This document shows, piece by piece, positions 31,460-40,049 of a DNA stretch of 64,000 nucleotides. The stretch lies in NCBI GenBank assembly GCA_036267135.1, contig DATAWQ010000066.1, positions 1 through 64,000 of the forward strand, in the 5' to 3' direction. This stretch comes from PALSA-505 sp036267135. GTDB lineage: Bacteria > Actinomycetota > Actinomycetes > Streptosporangiales > Streptosporangiaceae. The notes under the pieces were generated by a model. It worked only from the letters and a program-made list of their open reading frames with translations, did not search any database and was not told the origin of the DNA. Position 1 is the first letter of the stretch. Every line of letters starts with the position of its first letter. The position numbers were made by a program, and so were the translations under genes.

Positions 31460-33242
31460 GGAATGGTCTGTCCGCACGTTCGGCAACGAGGATCAGCTGC
31501 CCAGGGTGCCGCTGCCTTCGCTGGACGACACGTGTGAGCGGTTCATCGAATGGTGTGCCCCGCTGCTGACCGCCGGGCAACTGGCCGCGACGCAGGTCGC
31601 CGTGCGGGACTTCGCGGCCCCGGATGGGCCCGGGCGCACCCTGCACGCCGCCCTGGCCGAGTACGACGCCACCGACGGGGTGCATAGCTGGCTGGACACG
31701 TTCTGGCCTTACCGGTACCTGGGCCGGCGCGACCGGATCGCGCTCAACGCGAACTTCTTCTTCCTGTTCGGAGGGTCGGGCCGCAACCAGGTGGACCGGG
31801 CCGCCGCGCTGGCCGCCGCCGCGGTCGACTACAAGCTGCGGCTGGACGGGGAACTCGTCCCGCCGGTGATGTTGCGCGGCCAGCCGCTGACCATGGAACA
31901 GAACAAGTACCTGTTCTCCGCCACCCGGATCCCCGGGGCGGTGCAGGACACCGTCCGGGTGCCCTACTCCGCGTCCTGGCCCGGCCCGTCGCGGGCCCGC
32001 CACATCGTGGTGTTCTTCCGGGGGAACATGTTCCGGCTGGACGTGCTGCGCCCGGACGCAGAGCCCTGCTCTCCGGCCGGCATCGCGGCGGCGCTACGGG
32101 AGATCATGCGGGCGGGCCCGGCCGAACCGGGCACGTCGCCCGGGCACCTGACCACCAAGGCCAGGGGGGAGTGGGCGGCCAGCCGGGCGGCGCTGCTGGC
32201 CTGCGACCCGGCCAACGCCGGCGCGCTCGACGCGGTGGAGACGGCGCTGTTCTGCCTGTGCCTGGAGGACTTCACCCCGTCCGGCGTGCAGGAGGCGTGC
32301 GATCACCTGCTGCACGGCGACAGCGGCAATCGCTGGTTCGACAAGGCCGTGTCGCTGATCGTCTTCGGCGACGGCACCGCCGGGATCAACGTGGAGCACT
32401 GCGGCCTGGACGGCACGACCATCCTCAGCTTCACCGACGACCTGCTGAGCCGCGCCGGGGAACTGCCGCCTGACGCGGCCGCCGGGGAGCCACCGGCCAC
32501 CGTGCCGGTCACGTTTGGGCTCGACGGCGCGCTGAAGGCCGACATCGTGGCCGCCGCCACGTCGTTCGCCGACTACGCGGCGGCCACCGCCACCACGATC
32601 GTGTCGTTCGAGGACTTCGGCGCCGATCAGGCCAAGCGGCTGGGGGTCTCACCCGACGGATTCGTGCAGATGGCTTGCCAACTGGCGCACCAGCGGGCCA
32701 AGGGCCACGTCGGCGCGACCTACGAGTCCATCGCCACCCGCCAGTACCGGCGGGGCCGGACCGAGGCCATGCGGGTGGTGACGCCAGAGGTCATCGAGTT
32801 CGTGGCGGCCATGGACGATCCGGCGGCCGATGCGGCCACCCGCGCGCTGCGGTTTCGGGCCGCGGCCCGCAAGCACGCCGAGCGGGCGAAGGAGTGCCAG
32901 GCCGGCCAGGCGCCCGAGCAGCACCTGTGGGAACTGCAGCTCATCCAGCGACGGCGCGGGGCCGAGGTCGGGGTGCTGGAAGAACCGGAACTGTACCGGT
33001 CACCCGGCTGGCTCATCATGCGCGACGACTACCTCAGCACGAGTTCCGCGCCGTCCGAGCGGATCCAGTATTTCGGCTTCGGATCGACCAGCAACCAGTG
33101 CATCGGCGTCGCCTACGTGCTGCTGCCCGGCCGTTTCCACGTGTACCTGAGCACGCCGCGCGCCGTCGCCGGCGAGATGTACGCCTTTGCCGCCGAACTG
33201 CGCCGCGCCGTGCCCGAACTCCAGGCCCTGCTGGCGGACTGA
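31446..33242 (+). CDS. Choline/carnitine O-acyltransferase-family protein
   Basis: A 598-residue protein of the choline/carnitine acyltransferase family, at full family length. The catalytic His is H318 in GINVEHCGLDG, the family's active-site motif. Other landmarks are LPRVPLPSLDDTCERFIEW at the N-terminus, KYLFSATRIPG, FFRGNMFRLDV, ETALFCLCLED, YESIATRQYRRGRTEAMR and the C-terminal DDYLSTSSAPS and FGSTSNQCIGVAY (the STS motif of carnitine/choline binding). It moves an acyl group between CoA and a hydroxyl on a quaternary amine. Bacterial members are uncommon. GTG 31446 lies 3 bp after the methyltransferase stop and inside a copy of the dispersed palindrome. Confidence 0.88.
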   Translation: MATVQEWSVRTFGNEDQLPRVPLPSLDDTCERFIEWCAPLLTAGQLAATQVAVRDFAAPDGPGRTLHAALAEYDATDGVHSWLDTFWPYRYLGRRDRIALNANFFFLFGGSGRNQVDRAAALAAAAVDYKLRLDGELVPPVMLRGQPLTMEQNKYLFSATRIPGAVQDTVRVPYSASWPGPSRARHIVVFFRGNMFRLDVLRPDAEPCSPAGIAAALREIMRAGPAEPGTSPGHLTTKARGEWAASRAALLACDPANAGALDAVETALFCLCLEDFTPSGVQEACDHLLHGDSGNRWFDKAVSLIVFGDGTAGINVEHCGLDGTTILSFTDDLLSRAGELPPDAAAGEPPATVPVTFGLDGALKADIVAAATSFADYAAATATTIVSFEDFGADQAKRLGVSPDGFVQMACQLAHQRAKGHVGATYESIATRQYRRGRTEAMRVVTPEVIEFVAAMDDPAADAATRALRFRAAARKHAERAKECQAGQAPEQHLWELQLIQRRRGAEVGVLEEPELYRSPGWLIMRDDYLSTSSAPSERIQYFGFGSTSNQCIGVAYVLLPGRFHVYLSTPRAVAGEMYAFAAELRRAVPELQALLAD

Positions 33243-33247
33243 CGGCA

Positions 33248-34114
33248 GTGCTGGGATCGGGCCTCGCTCGCCTGGACGGCTATCCGTTCGAGGTGCGTTA
33301 CAGCGACGGGGCACTGGTGCGGGCGCGCGCCGCTGCCGAGGTCGCCGCGAACGCCTACGGCTACCTCAGCGGCCTGCTGACCGGATTCGAGCCCGACATC
33401 GCCGTCATCGTGGCTGGCCAGGCGGACTGGCAGAGCAGGCAGCCGTACGGGCTGCCGTTCTTCAACGACGACGAGGGGCAGATCCGTCCCGGCATCGTGG
33501 TGATGCCCGCGGGCCGCGGGGATTTCTGGACCGGCATAGGGCAGGACATCCGGGACGCGTCGCCGCGCGGGTACAGGAGGTTGCTCGCGGCCTACCCCGA
33601 CGGGGCGGGTGGGCTGGATCTGCAGCCATTCTTCGACCTGGTCACGATCCATGAGCTCGGCCATGCCTTTGAAACGCTCGGGGGCCTGGAGTTGCCGGCC
33701 TTCTGGCTGAGCGAGATCTTCGCCAACCTGGCCCTGCACGCGTTCGTCGCCACCAGGCAGCCGGAAAGCCTGAACACGCTGGAGGTGCTGCCCACCGTGG
33801 GCGCGCAGAGTCGCCGCCTCGGCGCCCGGATGCGCGCCGAGGGTTACAGCACGCTGGAGGAACTCCAAGCTCACTACACGGGCGGCGATCAGCCGATGAG
33901 CGCGCTGAACTACGTCTGGTACCAGCACCGGTGGCTGCGGCTCGTGGCCGGGATGTTCGACGCCGACGGCGAGGACGGCCTGGTCCGCTTCTGGAACTGC
34001 TTTCGCCGGACCGATCGCCCCAGTCCCGGCGGGGCGACGGCGGCGTCCCTGGCTCCGCTGCTGCGCACCGAGGTGAGCCAGACCCTCGGCCGGGCCATCC
34101 AGAACTGGCACTAG
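33248..34114 (+). CDS. HExxH metalloprotein of unknown function in the oxygenase operon
   Basis: A 288-residue protein with a zincin signature TIHELGHAFE (H135, E136, H139) and a likely third ligand E156 in WLSEIFANLALHAF, as in gluzincins. The order before it is a strand-rich region with FFNDDEGQIRPGIVVMPAG. No signal peptide is seen, so it probably acts in the cytoplasm. After it comes a Tyr/Trp-rich helix (LNYVWYQHRWLRLVAGMF). GTG 33248 lies 5 bp after the acyltransferase stop. It ends the operon. It could be a hydrolase acting on the pathway intermediate or an ester/amide product; whether it cleaves peptides is unknown. Family not recognised by name. Confidence 0.65.
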   Translation: MLGSGLARLDGYPFEVRYSDGALVRARAAAEVAANAYGYLSGLLTGFEPDIAVIVAGQADWQSRQPYGLPFFNDDEGQIRPGIVVMPAGRGDFWTGIGQDIRDASPRGYRRLLAAYPDGAGGLDLQPFFDLVTIHELGHAFETLGGLELPAFWLSEIFANLALHAFVATRQPESLNTLEVLPTVGAQSRRLGARMRAEGYSTLEELQAHYTGGDQPMSALNYVWYQHRWLRLVAGMFDADGEDGLVRFWNCFRRTDRPSPGGATAASLAPLLRTEVSQTLGRAIQNWH

Positions 34115-34190
34115 ATCCGGGATCGCCCGGGAGACGCCACCGGGGAATCTATTGTTGAGATACCTGTAGCCGTGCTCAGGGAGGCAATTA

Positions 34191-34763
34191 GTGCGCTTGG
34201 ATGGTGACGCATGGCGCGCCTTCTTCGACTCCTTCAAGAGAGAGGCATTCCGCCTCGAAACGCTTCCGGTCTACGGCATGGCGAACGAGCGGGCGGAATA
34301 CGAAAGCTTCATCGCCACTGGCCGCCTCGATATTCCCGATGACGACCCATGGCTTACCCGCGTACGCCACTTCCGCGCCACCGGGCGATGGGTAGGCCGT
34401 GTCCACGTCGTAAGTCGGCCGCTCACCAACTATCTACGTTACGAGTTCGCCGTCTATGGGCATACTCTGCGGGCGGGGGAGGATATCCGGATCCTTGACG
34501 TCACCGATCAGGGGAATCCTGGCCTTCCGGCGTACGACTTCTGGCTCTTCGACGAGTCATCCGTCGTGCGCATGGATTACGACGAGGATGGTCGCCAGCT
34601 CGGCCGGGAACTTCTTGACGAAGTCGACCCCGAGCCGTATCTCATGTGGAAGCGCACCGCACTTACGGCCTCCCGACCCTTCGAGGAGTACGTGAAACTA
34701 GTAAGGCTTGACGGTTCGACTGGCGAAACTCCGGTGATCTTGGACCCTGGCCACGCCGGATAG
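34191..34763 (+). CDS. DUF6879-family protein
   Basis: A 190-residue actinobacterial DUF6879 protein. The signature is the opening (FFDSFKREAFRLETLPVYG), repeated aromatic/acidic stretches (RVHVVSRPLTNYLRYEF), then YDFWLFDESSVVRMDYDEDG and the C-terminal FEEYVKL. Such genes are often next to XRE/DUF5753 and DUF397 genes, as here. GTG 34191 has GGGAGG upstream and a lower-GC promoter region (TATTGTTGAGATACCTG). The protein looks cytosolic. Function unknown; part of the small regulatory module to 36506. Confidence 0.72.
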   Translation: MRLDGDAWRAFFDSFKREAFRLETLPVYGMANERAEYESFIATGRLDIPDDDPWLTRVRHFRATGRWVGRVHVVSRPLTNYLRYEFAVYGHTLRAGEDIRILDVTDQGNPGLPAYDFWLFDESSVVRMDYDEDGRQLGRELLDEVDPEPYLMWKRTALTASRPFEEYVKLVRLDGSTGETPVILDPGHAG

Positions 34764-34839
34764 CTGCGCCAGGATCGTCAGGTTCACGTGGAGAGTCACC
34801 TGGGGCATTCGGCGTTGTGCCCAATGAAACCGGAACGTC

Positions 34840-35313
34840 CTACAGGGCAAGCTCGGCCCAGACTCTCTTGCGCCGGTAGCCGGTGCGCTCGCATCCCCAC
34901 CGGCTGCTGAGCGCAGCTATGACGGTCAGGCCGCGTCCGCCTTCGTCGTCGTCGTGTGCCTCACGGGGTTGCAGGTCAAGTGGGCTGTGGTCCCATGCCT
35001 CGATCATGACGGATGCTTCGGTGGCGATCAGCCGCAACGTGATCGGAGGGCGTTCGGGCAGCACGGCGGAAGCGTCGGCAGCGTTCGTCATTAGCTCACT
35101 GACCAGTATCTCCGCATCCGCGACCAGATCACGTGGCAGTCCCCACTCCCTGAGCACCGCGACCGTATGGAGGCGGAAGCACGGTATCGCCGTGTCCAGT
35201 GGGGCAAGCTCCAGGGCGCTGTGACGGTGGAAGGCGGTACCGGCACCGGAACCTTGCCCTGGACGGTGATGACCAGTCGCGCGTCCTGGCACAGTGCCGA
35301 TACCGCCGATCAT
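34840..35313 (-). CDS. RsbW-like ATP-binding regulatory protein
   Basis: A 157-residue GHKL/histidine-kinase-like ATPase without phosphoacceptor domain. AEILVSELMTNAADAS is the N box, MIEAWDHSPLD the G1/D box and DDDEGGRGLTVIAALSSRWG the G2 box. Such proteins are anti-sigma or anti-anti-sigma switch kinases or, in the AbaA/WhiJ loci, partners of XRE/DUF397 pairs. It lies divergent from the XRE gene (72 bp apart). The first 30 residues are low-complexity and the true start may be later. Confidence 0.78.
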   Translation of the reverse strand: MIGGIGTVPGRATGHHRPGQGSGAGTAFHRHSALELAPLDTAIPCFRLHTVAVLREWGLPRDLVADAEILVSELMTNAADASAVLPERPPITLRLIATEASVMIEAWDHSPLDLQPREAHDDDEGGRGLTVIAALSSRWGCERTGYRRKRVWAELAL

Positions 35314-35385
35314 GGGAGTCCTCTACGTGGGGGATCTTGTCCGCTCTCACACCCTGTCGCCGCAGGTCTACGCTCGGCTATAGAC

Positions 35386-36306
35386 ATGGCCGGGCTGGAA
35401 GGGCCGGCGGGAAGCGTGAAGGGGTGGCCAGGGATGGGGCGCGAGCGTGCAGGGCGGGGGCAGGATCACGCCCGCTTGGTGCAGGACGGGGGCAAGAGCC
35501 AGACGGGCGCAGAGGAATGGGGGTGTGAGCTTCGCCGTCTGCGTGAGGCGCGGGGATGGTCTCAAGCTGAGCTGGCCCGGCGAATGTTCTGTGACGACTC
35601 AACGATCAGCCGGCTGGAGACCGGAGATCTGGCACCGACCGCCAAGACTGCGCAGGCCGCTGATGAGGCGCTGGAGTTGCCGGGATCACTGGCCAGTCTT
35701 CGCGAGATCCTGCTCAATCTTGGTGGTGGCCAGTGGCAGCCCGACGTTGCGGAGATGGAAAAGCGTGCGACGCTGCTCAGCTTGTGGGATCCGTGCTATC
35801 TGCCCGGACTGCTCCAGGCCGAGCCGTACATGCGCGAGGTCTTCCTGACCGGCAGACCGGACGCGACCGATGAGCAGATCGGCCGGTACGTGGCCGAGCG
35901 GCTGGCCCGGCAAGAGGTATGGCAGCGGGCCGACCCGCCGCCCCCGATGCTGCACGCGGTGATCTGGGAGCCAGCGTTCCGCGTGCCGGTCGGTGGCCCG
36001 AAAGTGATGCACGACCAGCTTCTGGATCTGGCCGAGGCGGCCAGGGTCAACCGCCGGGTACGGCTTCAGGTCTTGCCGCTGGAGCATGGATGCCATGCCG
36101 GGATGGGCGGGTCGTTCCTGGTGGCAAACTACCCGCACGAGCGCCCGGCAGCTGTGCTGGACAACCTGCTCACCGGCCAGATGACCGAGAAGCGCGCCGA
36201 GGTGGACCGGCTCTCCCTGTTGTTTTCTACACTGGCCTCAGACGCCCTGAATCCGCAGGCGTCGGCGGACATGATCGAGAGGTGGGCTGGCGAGTGGCGG
36301 ACATGA
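35386..36306 (+). CDS. XRE-family regulator with DUF5753 domain
   Basis: A 306-residue regulator. After a Gly/Arg-rich leader, residues about 47-100 form an XRE helix-turn-helix (LRRLREARGWSQAELARRM, DDSTISRLETGD). Residues about 125-300 are DUF5753 (ATLLSLWDPCYLPGLLQAEPYMR, LARQEVWQRADPP, FLVANYPHERPAAVLDN). The next gene (DUF397) overlaps by 4 bp, the usual pairing, with the XRE protein controlled by or acting with its small partner. ATG 35386 is the best start; 35434 is an alternative. The leader may not be translated. Confidence 0.82.
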   Translation: MAGLEGPAGSVKGWPGMGRERAGRGQDHARLVQDGGKSQTGAEEWGCELRRLREARGWSQAELARRMFCDDSTISRLETGDLAPTAKTAQAADEALELPGSLASLREILLNLGGGQWQPDVAEMEKRATLLSLWDPCYLPGLLQAEPYMREVFLTGRPDATDEQIGRYVAERLARQEVWQRADPPPPMLHAVIWEPAFRVPVGGPKVMHDQLLDLAEAARVNRRVRLQVLPLEHGCHAGMGGSFLVANYPHERPAAVLDNLLTGQMTEKRAEVDRLSLLFSTLASDALNPQASADMIERWAGEWRT

Positions 36307-36506
36307 CAAGCGCCGCGTGGCGCAAGTCCAGCCGCAGCGGCAACGGCAGCCAGCAGAACGGATGCGTAGAGGTAGCCCGCAATCTGCCCGGCACCGTGGC
36401 CGTCCGCGACTCCAAAGACCCCCATGGGCCAGTCCTGGCCGTGGTGCCTGCTGGCTGGCGGCACTTTATCGCTGACGTGAAGGCTGGCAGGAGCGACCTG
36501 GCCTGA
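36303..36506 (+). CDS. DUF397 small protein
   Basis: A 67-residue DUF397 protein: AAWRKSSRSGNG at the start, QQNGCVEVARN, then VAVRDSKDPHGPVL and AGWRHFIADVKAG. Start and stop of the XRE gene overlap (ATGA), so they are coupled. These proteins are abundant partners of XRE/DUF5753 regulators in actinomycetes and affect development and antibiotic production. Length normal. Confidence 0.9.
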   Translation: MTSAAWRKSSRSGNGSQQNGCVEVARNLPGTVAVRDSKDPHGPVLAVVPAGWRHFIADVKAGRSDLA

Positions 36507-36510
36507 GCGC

Positions 36511-37434
36511 TCATTCTGGATCGGTGACCGGTTCCTCGGGCGGTGCGAAAAGATCAAGCTGGACCTCTTTTGAGGTCGGAGCCGGGACCAGGATGTGCTG
36601 ACGGACTCTCGTGACCACGCGCTCCGTGCGCAACTTTCCCGCCGCATCCCTTGTTTGCGTGGTCCGCAGGTCGACCCTCAAGAGGTCGTTATGTGCGAAC
36701 CGGATAAGCCCCTGCTCGACGGCCAGCGTGAAATTGGGGTCTTCAACCAGAGCGCTGAAGGTGGCAGAGCCGTCGCTGAAGCGCCACTGCTTGCCTGCGG
36801 TGAACACGACGCTCTCTACCTGAAGCACGGCCTCGGAAGATGATTCAATGCGATCTTCTACACGTGCTGGTGGCACTTCGAAGGCCCCAAGGTCAGCGGT
36901 GGCCACACTCCCTCTCTGGTTGCCACCGGTCAATGTGAGCTGGTTGATCCCGTCCTCTGAGGCCAGCGGCTGAACCATGCGATGCAACGCGGTACGGTAC
37001 GCCGGATTGCTGGCCAGGGTCAGCGAGCTTGACGTGACGGTCAGAATGTCGCCGTCTTCCAGGGTGATCACGATGTCCCCTGAGTTGTCCGGAGCGGCCA
37101 CTTCCTGGGAAATCTTGCGGTTCCGCATTGTGCTGATCACGGGAACGCTTGCGATCACGAGACCAACCAGCCCAGACAGGACCCCGGCCGCCGTACCTTC
37201 CGGCGAGTCAAGAAGGGCCATGGCGTCGCGGTAGGCCAACCCTGCGACGGCAAGATCGACTATGAAAGACCCCGGCCGGGCTACCCGAATCTCAACCTTG
37301 GGCGGGACGCCAGGCATCTCCAGCAGCGTATGGGCCGAGCGGATCGCGTCAGCGGCACCGATCAGAGCCCCTGCCAGGCTGCGCGCATCCATCGTCCCAG
37401 CGTCAACGGCAGGTCCCTCATACTTCAGGGACAT
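36511..37434 (-). CDS. Conserved-type protein of unknown function
   Basis: A 307-residue protein, not recognised. It opens with strand-rich sequence (MSLKYEGPAVDAGTMDARSL). A region with short hydrophobic helices follows (LSGLVGLVIASVPVIS, residues about 80-100), then acidic/Ser strands (VITLEDGDILTVTSSSLTLA). It ends in a beta-rich part (RVDLRTTQTRDA, HILVPAPTSKEVQLDLFAPPEEP). Residue use (fewer Ala/Arg codon runs) and slightly lower GC differ from its neighbours, suggesting acquisition. GTG/ATG starts lie at 37512, 37455 and 37434; 37434 has GGAAG 7 bases before it and is chosen. No function is assigned. Confidence 0.6.
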   Translation of the reverse strand: MSLKYEGPAVDAGTMDARSLAGALIGAADAIRSAHTLLEMPGVPPKVEIRVARPGSFIVDLAVAGLAYRDAMALLDSPEGTAAGVLSGLVGLVIASVPVISTMRNRKISQEVAAPDNSGDIVITLEDGDILTVTSSSLTLASNPAYRTALHRMVQPLASEDGINQLTLTGGNQRGSVATADLGAFEVPPARVEDRIESSSEAVLQVESVVFTAGKQWRFSDGSATFSALVEDPNFTLAVEQGLIRFAHNDLLRVDLRTTQTRDAAGKLRTERVVTRVRQHILVPAPTSKEVQLDLFAPPEEPVTDPE

Positions 37435-37520
37435 CACTGCTTCCGCATCAGGCATGAACCCAGTCAACCACCCGGTACCCCAAACCGGGCGTCCGCCCAC
37501 GCCGACGATCAAGAGGAAAC

Positions 37521-37546
37521 GGGACGGTCTGACAGGGGACCGTCCC
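37521..37546 (-). terminator. Hairpin between enoyl-CoA hydratase and the unknown gene
   Basis: GGGACGGT (37521-37528) pairs perfectly with ACCGTCCC (37539-37546) over a 10-base loop. It lies downstream of the leftward hydratase gene (stop 37656) and could terminate it, or fold in the leader of the 37434 gene. No T-run is seen. Confidence 0.5.
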
Positions 37547-37655
37547 GCTCAACATGCATTGGCTGTCAGCATCCACGGCTAACAGTGAATCCACAACATC
37601 ACCACGGCACCCGGCCGTGAGGTCGCAGTCTGGGACCGGCGCCGCGTAGCTGCTG

Positions 37656-38420
37656 TCAGGACTGGCGCCATGCGGGGGGCCGCCGTTCCAGGAAGGCGTG
37701 GATGCCTTCCTGTGCCTCCTCGCTGGCGAACAGCCGGGCGGACAGGTCCGCCAGGCCGGCCGCGTCGGCCGCCATCCGCCGCCGCCTCGGGCCGGTGAGC
37801 AGCCGCTTGGTCTCCCTCGCCCCCTGGGGTGAGGTCTCGCAGATCTGCTCCGCGAACCTCGCGGTCGCGTCGTCGATGCTGCCCGAGCTGATCGCCTCGG
37901 TGATCAGGCCGATCTCGGCCGCCACCCGGGCGCCGAACGTCTCGCCGGTCTGGTAGTAGCGCGCCGCCGCCCGCGACGGCATCAGGTCCAGCGTGGTGAG
38001 CGAGATGATCGCCGGGGTCAGCCCGATCTTGGCCTCGGTGAATGCGAACGAGGCGGTCTCGCTGGCCACCGCGATGTCGCAGGCGCCCACGATGCCCATG
38101 CCGCCGGCTCGCACGTGCCCGTTGACCCGGGCGATCACCGGCTTGTCCAGCTCCACGATCGTGGTCATCACGGTCATCATCGCGGTGGTCGCGCCCGACA
38201 TCGACCCGCCGCCGGCCTCGCTGAGGTCCGCGCCCGAGCAGAACACACTGCCGGTATGGCTGAGCACCACGACCCGCACACCGTCGTCCCCGCCCGCGGC
38301 CGCCATGGCGTCGGTCAGCTCGCTCACCAGCGTCCGCGACAGCGCGTTCCGGTTCTTCGGGGAGTCCAGGGTGATCGTCGCCACCTGGCCGGCCACGCCG
38401 TACTGCACGAGTGAGGTCAC
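37656..38420 (-). CDS. Enoyl-CoA hydratase/isomerase (crotonase) family
   Basis: A 254-residue crotonase-fold enzyme. It has GQVATITLDSPKNRNALS, the oxyanion segment VFCSGADLSEAG (near 65), VNGHVRAGGMGIVGACDIAVAS (second oxyanion loop) and FTEAKIGLTPAIIS. At the position of the catalytic Glu of hydratases only the GLTPAII region is visible, so the reaction could be hydration, isomerisation or another crotonase reaction. GTG 38420 is chosen. It is divergent from the serine hydrolase gene (start 38473). Possible role in fatty-acid or branched-chain acyl-CoA degradation. Confidence 0.85.
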   Translation of the reverse strand: MTSLVQYGVAGQVATITLDSPKNRNALSRTLVSELTDAMAAAGGDDGVRVVVLSHTGSVFCSGADLSEAGGGSMSGATTAMMTVMTTIVELDKPVIARVNGHVRAGGMGIVGACDIAVASETASFAFTEAKIGLTPAIISLTTLDLMPSRAAARYYQTGETFGARVAAEIGLITEAISSGSIDDATARFAEQICETSPQGARETKRLLTGPRRRRMAADAAGLADLSARLFASEEAQEGIHAFLERRPPAWRQS

Positions 38421-38472
38421 CGCCGAAGCGTAGCCCGCGGCCCGTGAGCCCGGTGCCGCTATGGTCATCGCC

Positions 38473-39579
38473 ATGACGAGCGAATCCCGGCTGAACGCGC
38501 GCCTGGACGAACTGGCCGAGGCGGGCCGGGTTTCGGGGCTGCACGGCCTGGTGGTGGTGCGGCAGGGGCAGACCGTGGCCGAATGGTACGGGGTGGGAGA
38601 GGACTACCGGTGGGTTGAGCCACTGGGGCGGGTGGTGTTCGGGCCCGATGTGCGCCACGACCTCAGGTCGGTGACCAAGAGCCTGGTCGCCCTGCTGTAC
38701 GGGGTGGCCCTGGCCGACGGCCAGGTGCCCGGCCCGGCCGAGCCGCTGATGCGGCAGTTCCCCGAGTACCCCGACCTGGCCGCCGACCCCGCCAAGGCCG
38801 ATCTCACGGTCGAGCACGCGCTGACCATGACCATGGGCCTGGAATGGCATGAGGACCTGCCCTACACCAGCCCGGACAACAGCGAGATCGCCATGGAGCT
38901 GGCGCCCGACCGGCATCGTTACGTGCTAGAGCGCTCGATGGCCGGAAAGCCGGGGCAGCACTGGTCCTACTGCGGCGGCGCCACCGCACTGATCGGCCGG
39001 CTCATCGTCAAGGGCACCGGGGTCACCCTGCCCGATTACGCCCGCCGGGTACTGTTCGGGCCGCTCGGGATCACCGCCTTCGACTGGACCGCCGGCCGGG
39101 ACGGCGTAGCCTCCCCGGCGTCAGGCCTGCGACTGACCCCCCGTGACCTGGCCAGCATCGGCCAGCTGGCACTGGATCACGGCCGCTGGAAGGGGCGCCA
39201 GATCATCCCGGCGGCCTGGGTCGACACGGCGCTGTGCTGGCAGGTGCCGATCGAGGACGACTTCGGCTACGGCTACCAGTGGTGGCTGGGGACGTTCCCG
39301 GCCCCCGGCGGTTCCGGCACCGTTCCCTATGTGGGCGGTAACGGCAACGGCGGCCAGCGCCTGTACCTGCTGCCCAGCCTCGACCTCGTGGTCGCCATCA
39401 CCTGCGGCAACTACGACGCCGAGAATCAGTCCGCCACCCCAGTGACCGTCATGACCGAAGCCATTCTCCCGGCCATCGGACGTGACGAGCTTGAGCCCGT
39501 CGTCATGACGAGGACCGGTTGGCGGTGCGCCAGACGAAGCGGTGGCCGGACCAGTCGTCGTCGATGGCGGCGACCTTGA
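38473..39579 (+). CDS. Beta-lactamase-family (class C-like) serine hydrolase
   Basis: A 368-residue serine hydrolase of the class C beta-lactamase/DD-peptidase fold, without signal peptide. The nucleophile motif is S-x-x-K in LRSVTKSLVALL (near residue 60). The second motif is YCGG in HWSYCGGAT (Tyr near 173), and GGNGNGG near the end replaces the K-T-G box, as in many cytoplasmic esterase-type members. Likely substrate: a small ester or amide. The last 20 Arg-rich residues overlap the convergent DUF3052 gene by 77 bp and may not be functional. ATG 38461 is an alternative start. Confidence 0.82.
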   Translation: MTSESRLNARLDELAEAGRVSGLHGLVVVRQGQTVAEWYGVGEDYRWVEPLGRVVFGPDVRHDLRSVTKSLVALLYGVALADGQVPGPAEPLMRQFPEYPDLAADPAKADLTVEHALTMTMGLEWHEDLPYTSPDNSEIAMELAPDRHRYVLERSMAGKPGQHWSYCGGATALIGRLIVKGTGVTLPDYARRVLFGPLGITAFDWTAGRDGVASPASGLRLTPRDLASIGQLALDHGRWKGRQIIPAAWVDTALCWQVPIEDDFGYGYQWWLGTFPAPGGSGTVPYVGGNGNGGQRLYLLPSLDLVVAITCGNYDAENQSATPVTVMTEAILPAIGRDELEPVVMTRTGWRCARRSGGRTSRRRWRRP

Positions 39580-39907
39580 CGTCGACCACGCCGAGCGGCA
39601 GGGCGTGCTCCCGGATAAGGTCGCCGGTGATGTCGCTGTCGTGCCCGGCGGCCCGGCGCGGCCAGGCGACCCACAGCGCGCCACCCGGGTAGATCCGCCG
39701 CACCAGGCCAGGCAGACGGCGCGGCAGGTCGGCGGCGGCGGTGAAGAAGCTGATGATGAGGTCGGCCGCCTCGTCCGGCCCCGTCTCATCGAGTTCGGGC
39801 GGCGGCCCGGTCAGCCGCCACCCGGCCGGCGGGTGGTCCAGGCTGAACCGGTGTCCGGGCTTGAGGCCCAGCTTGCGGGCCTGCGGCGTCCCTGAATAAC
39901 CGGCCAT
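39503..39907 (-). CDS. DUF3052-family protein
   Basis: A 134-residue DUF3052 protein. It begins AGYSGTPQARKLGLKPGHR, a hallmark of the family, followed by VSLDHPPAGW-like and PDEAADLIISFFTAA, then GGALWVAWPRRAAGHDSDITGDLIRE and WSGHRFVWR. It looks cytosolic and small. DUF3052 genes are widespread in actinomycetes with no agreed function. It ends inside the serine hydrolase gene (77 bp convergent overlap). ATG 39907 is supported by the family start. Confidence 0.85.
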   Translation of the reverse strand: MAGYSGTPQARKLGLKPGHRFSLDHPPAGWRLTGPPPELDETGPDEAADLIISFFTAAADLPRRLPGLVRRIYPGGALWVAWPRRAAGHDSDITGDLIREHALPLGVVDVKVAAIDDDWSGHRFVWRTANRSSS

Positions 39908-39970
39908 CCCGTCATTGTGGCCGGCCGTTCGCGGTCGGGGACTGGTGACCTCGGCTGGCGGTGAGCTGCG

Positions 39971-39992
39971 GCGTTCCGGTGGCCACCGTTCA
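39971..39992 (+). repeat. 22-bp dispersed palindromic repeat, copy 2
   Basis: Contains CGGTGGCCACCG and is identical, on the opposite strand, to 19671-19692. It lies in the 142-bp gap between the leftward DUF3052 gene and the rightward M55 peptidase gene. Confidence 0.85.
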
Positions 39993-40049
39993 TTATGGGT
40001 CTGACAAAGCCAGGGAGCACCGTCGTTCGCGGCGCGGTAGCTTGGCCGG

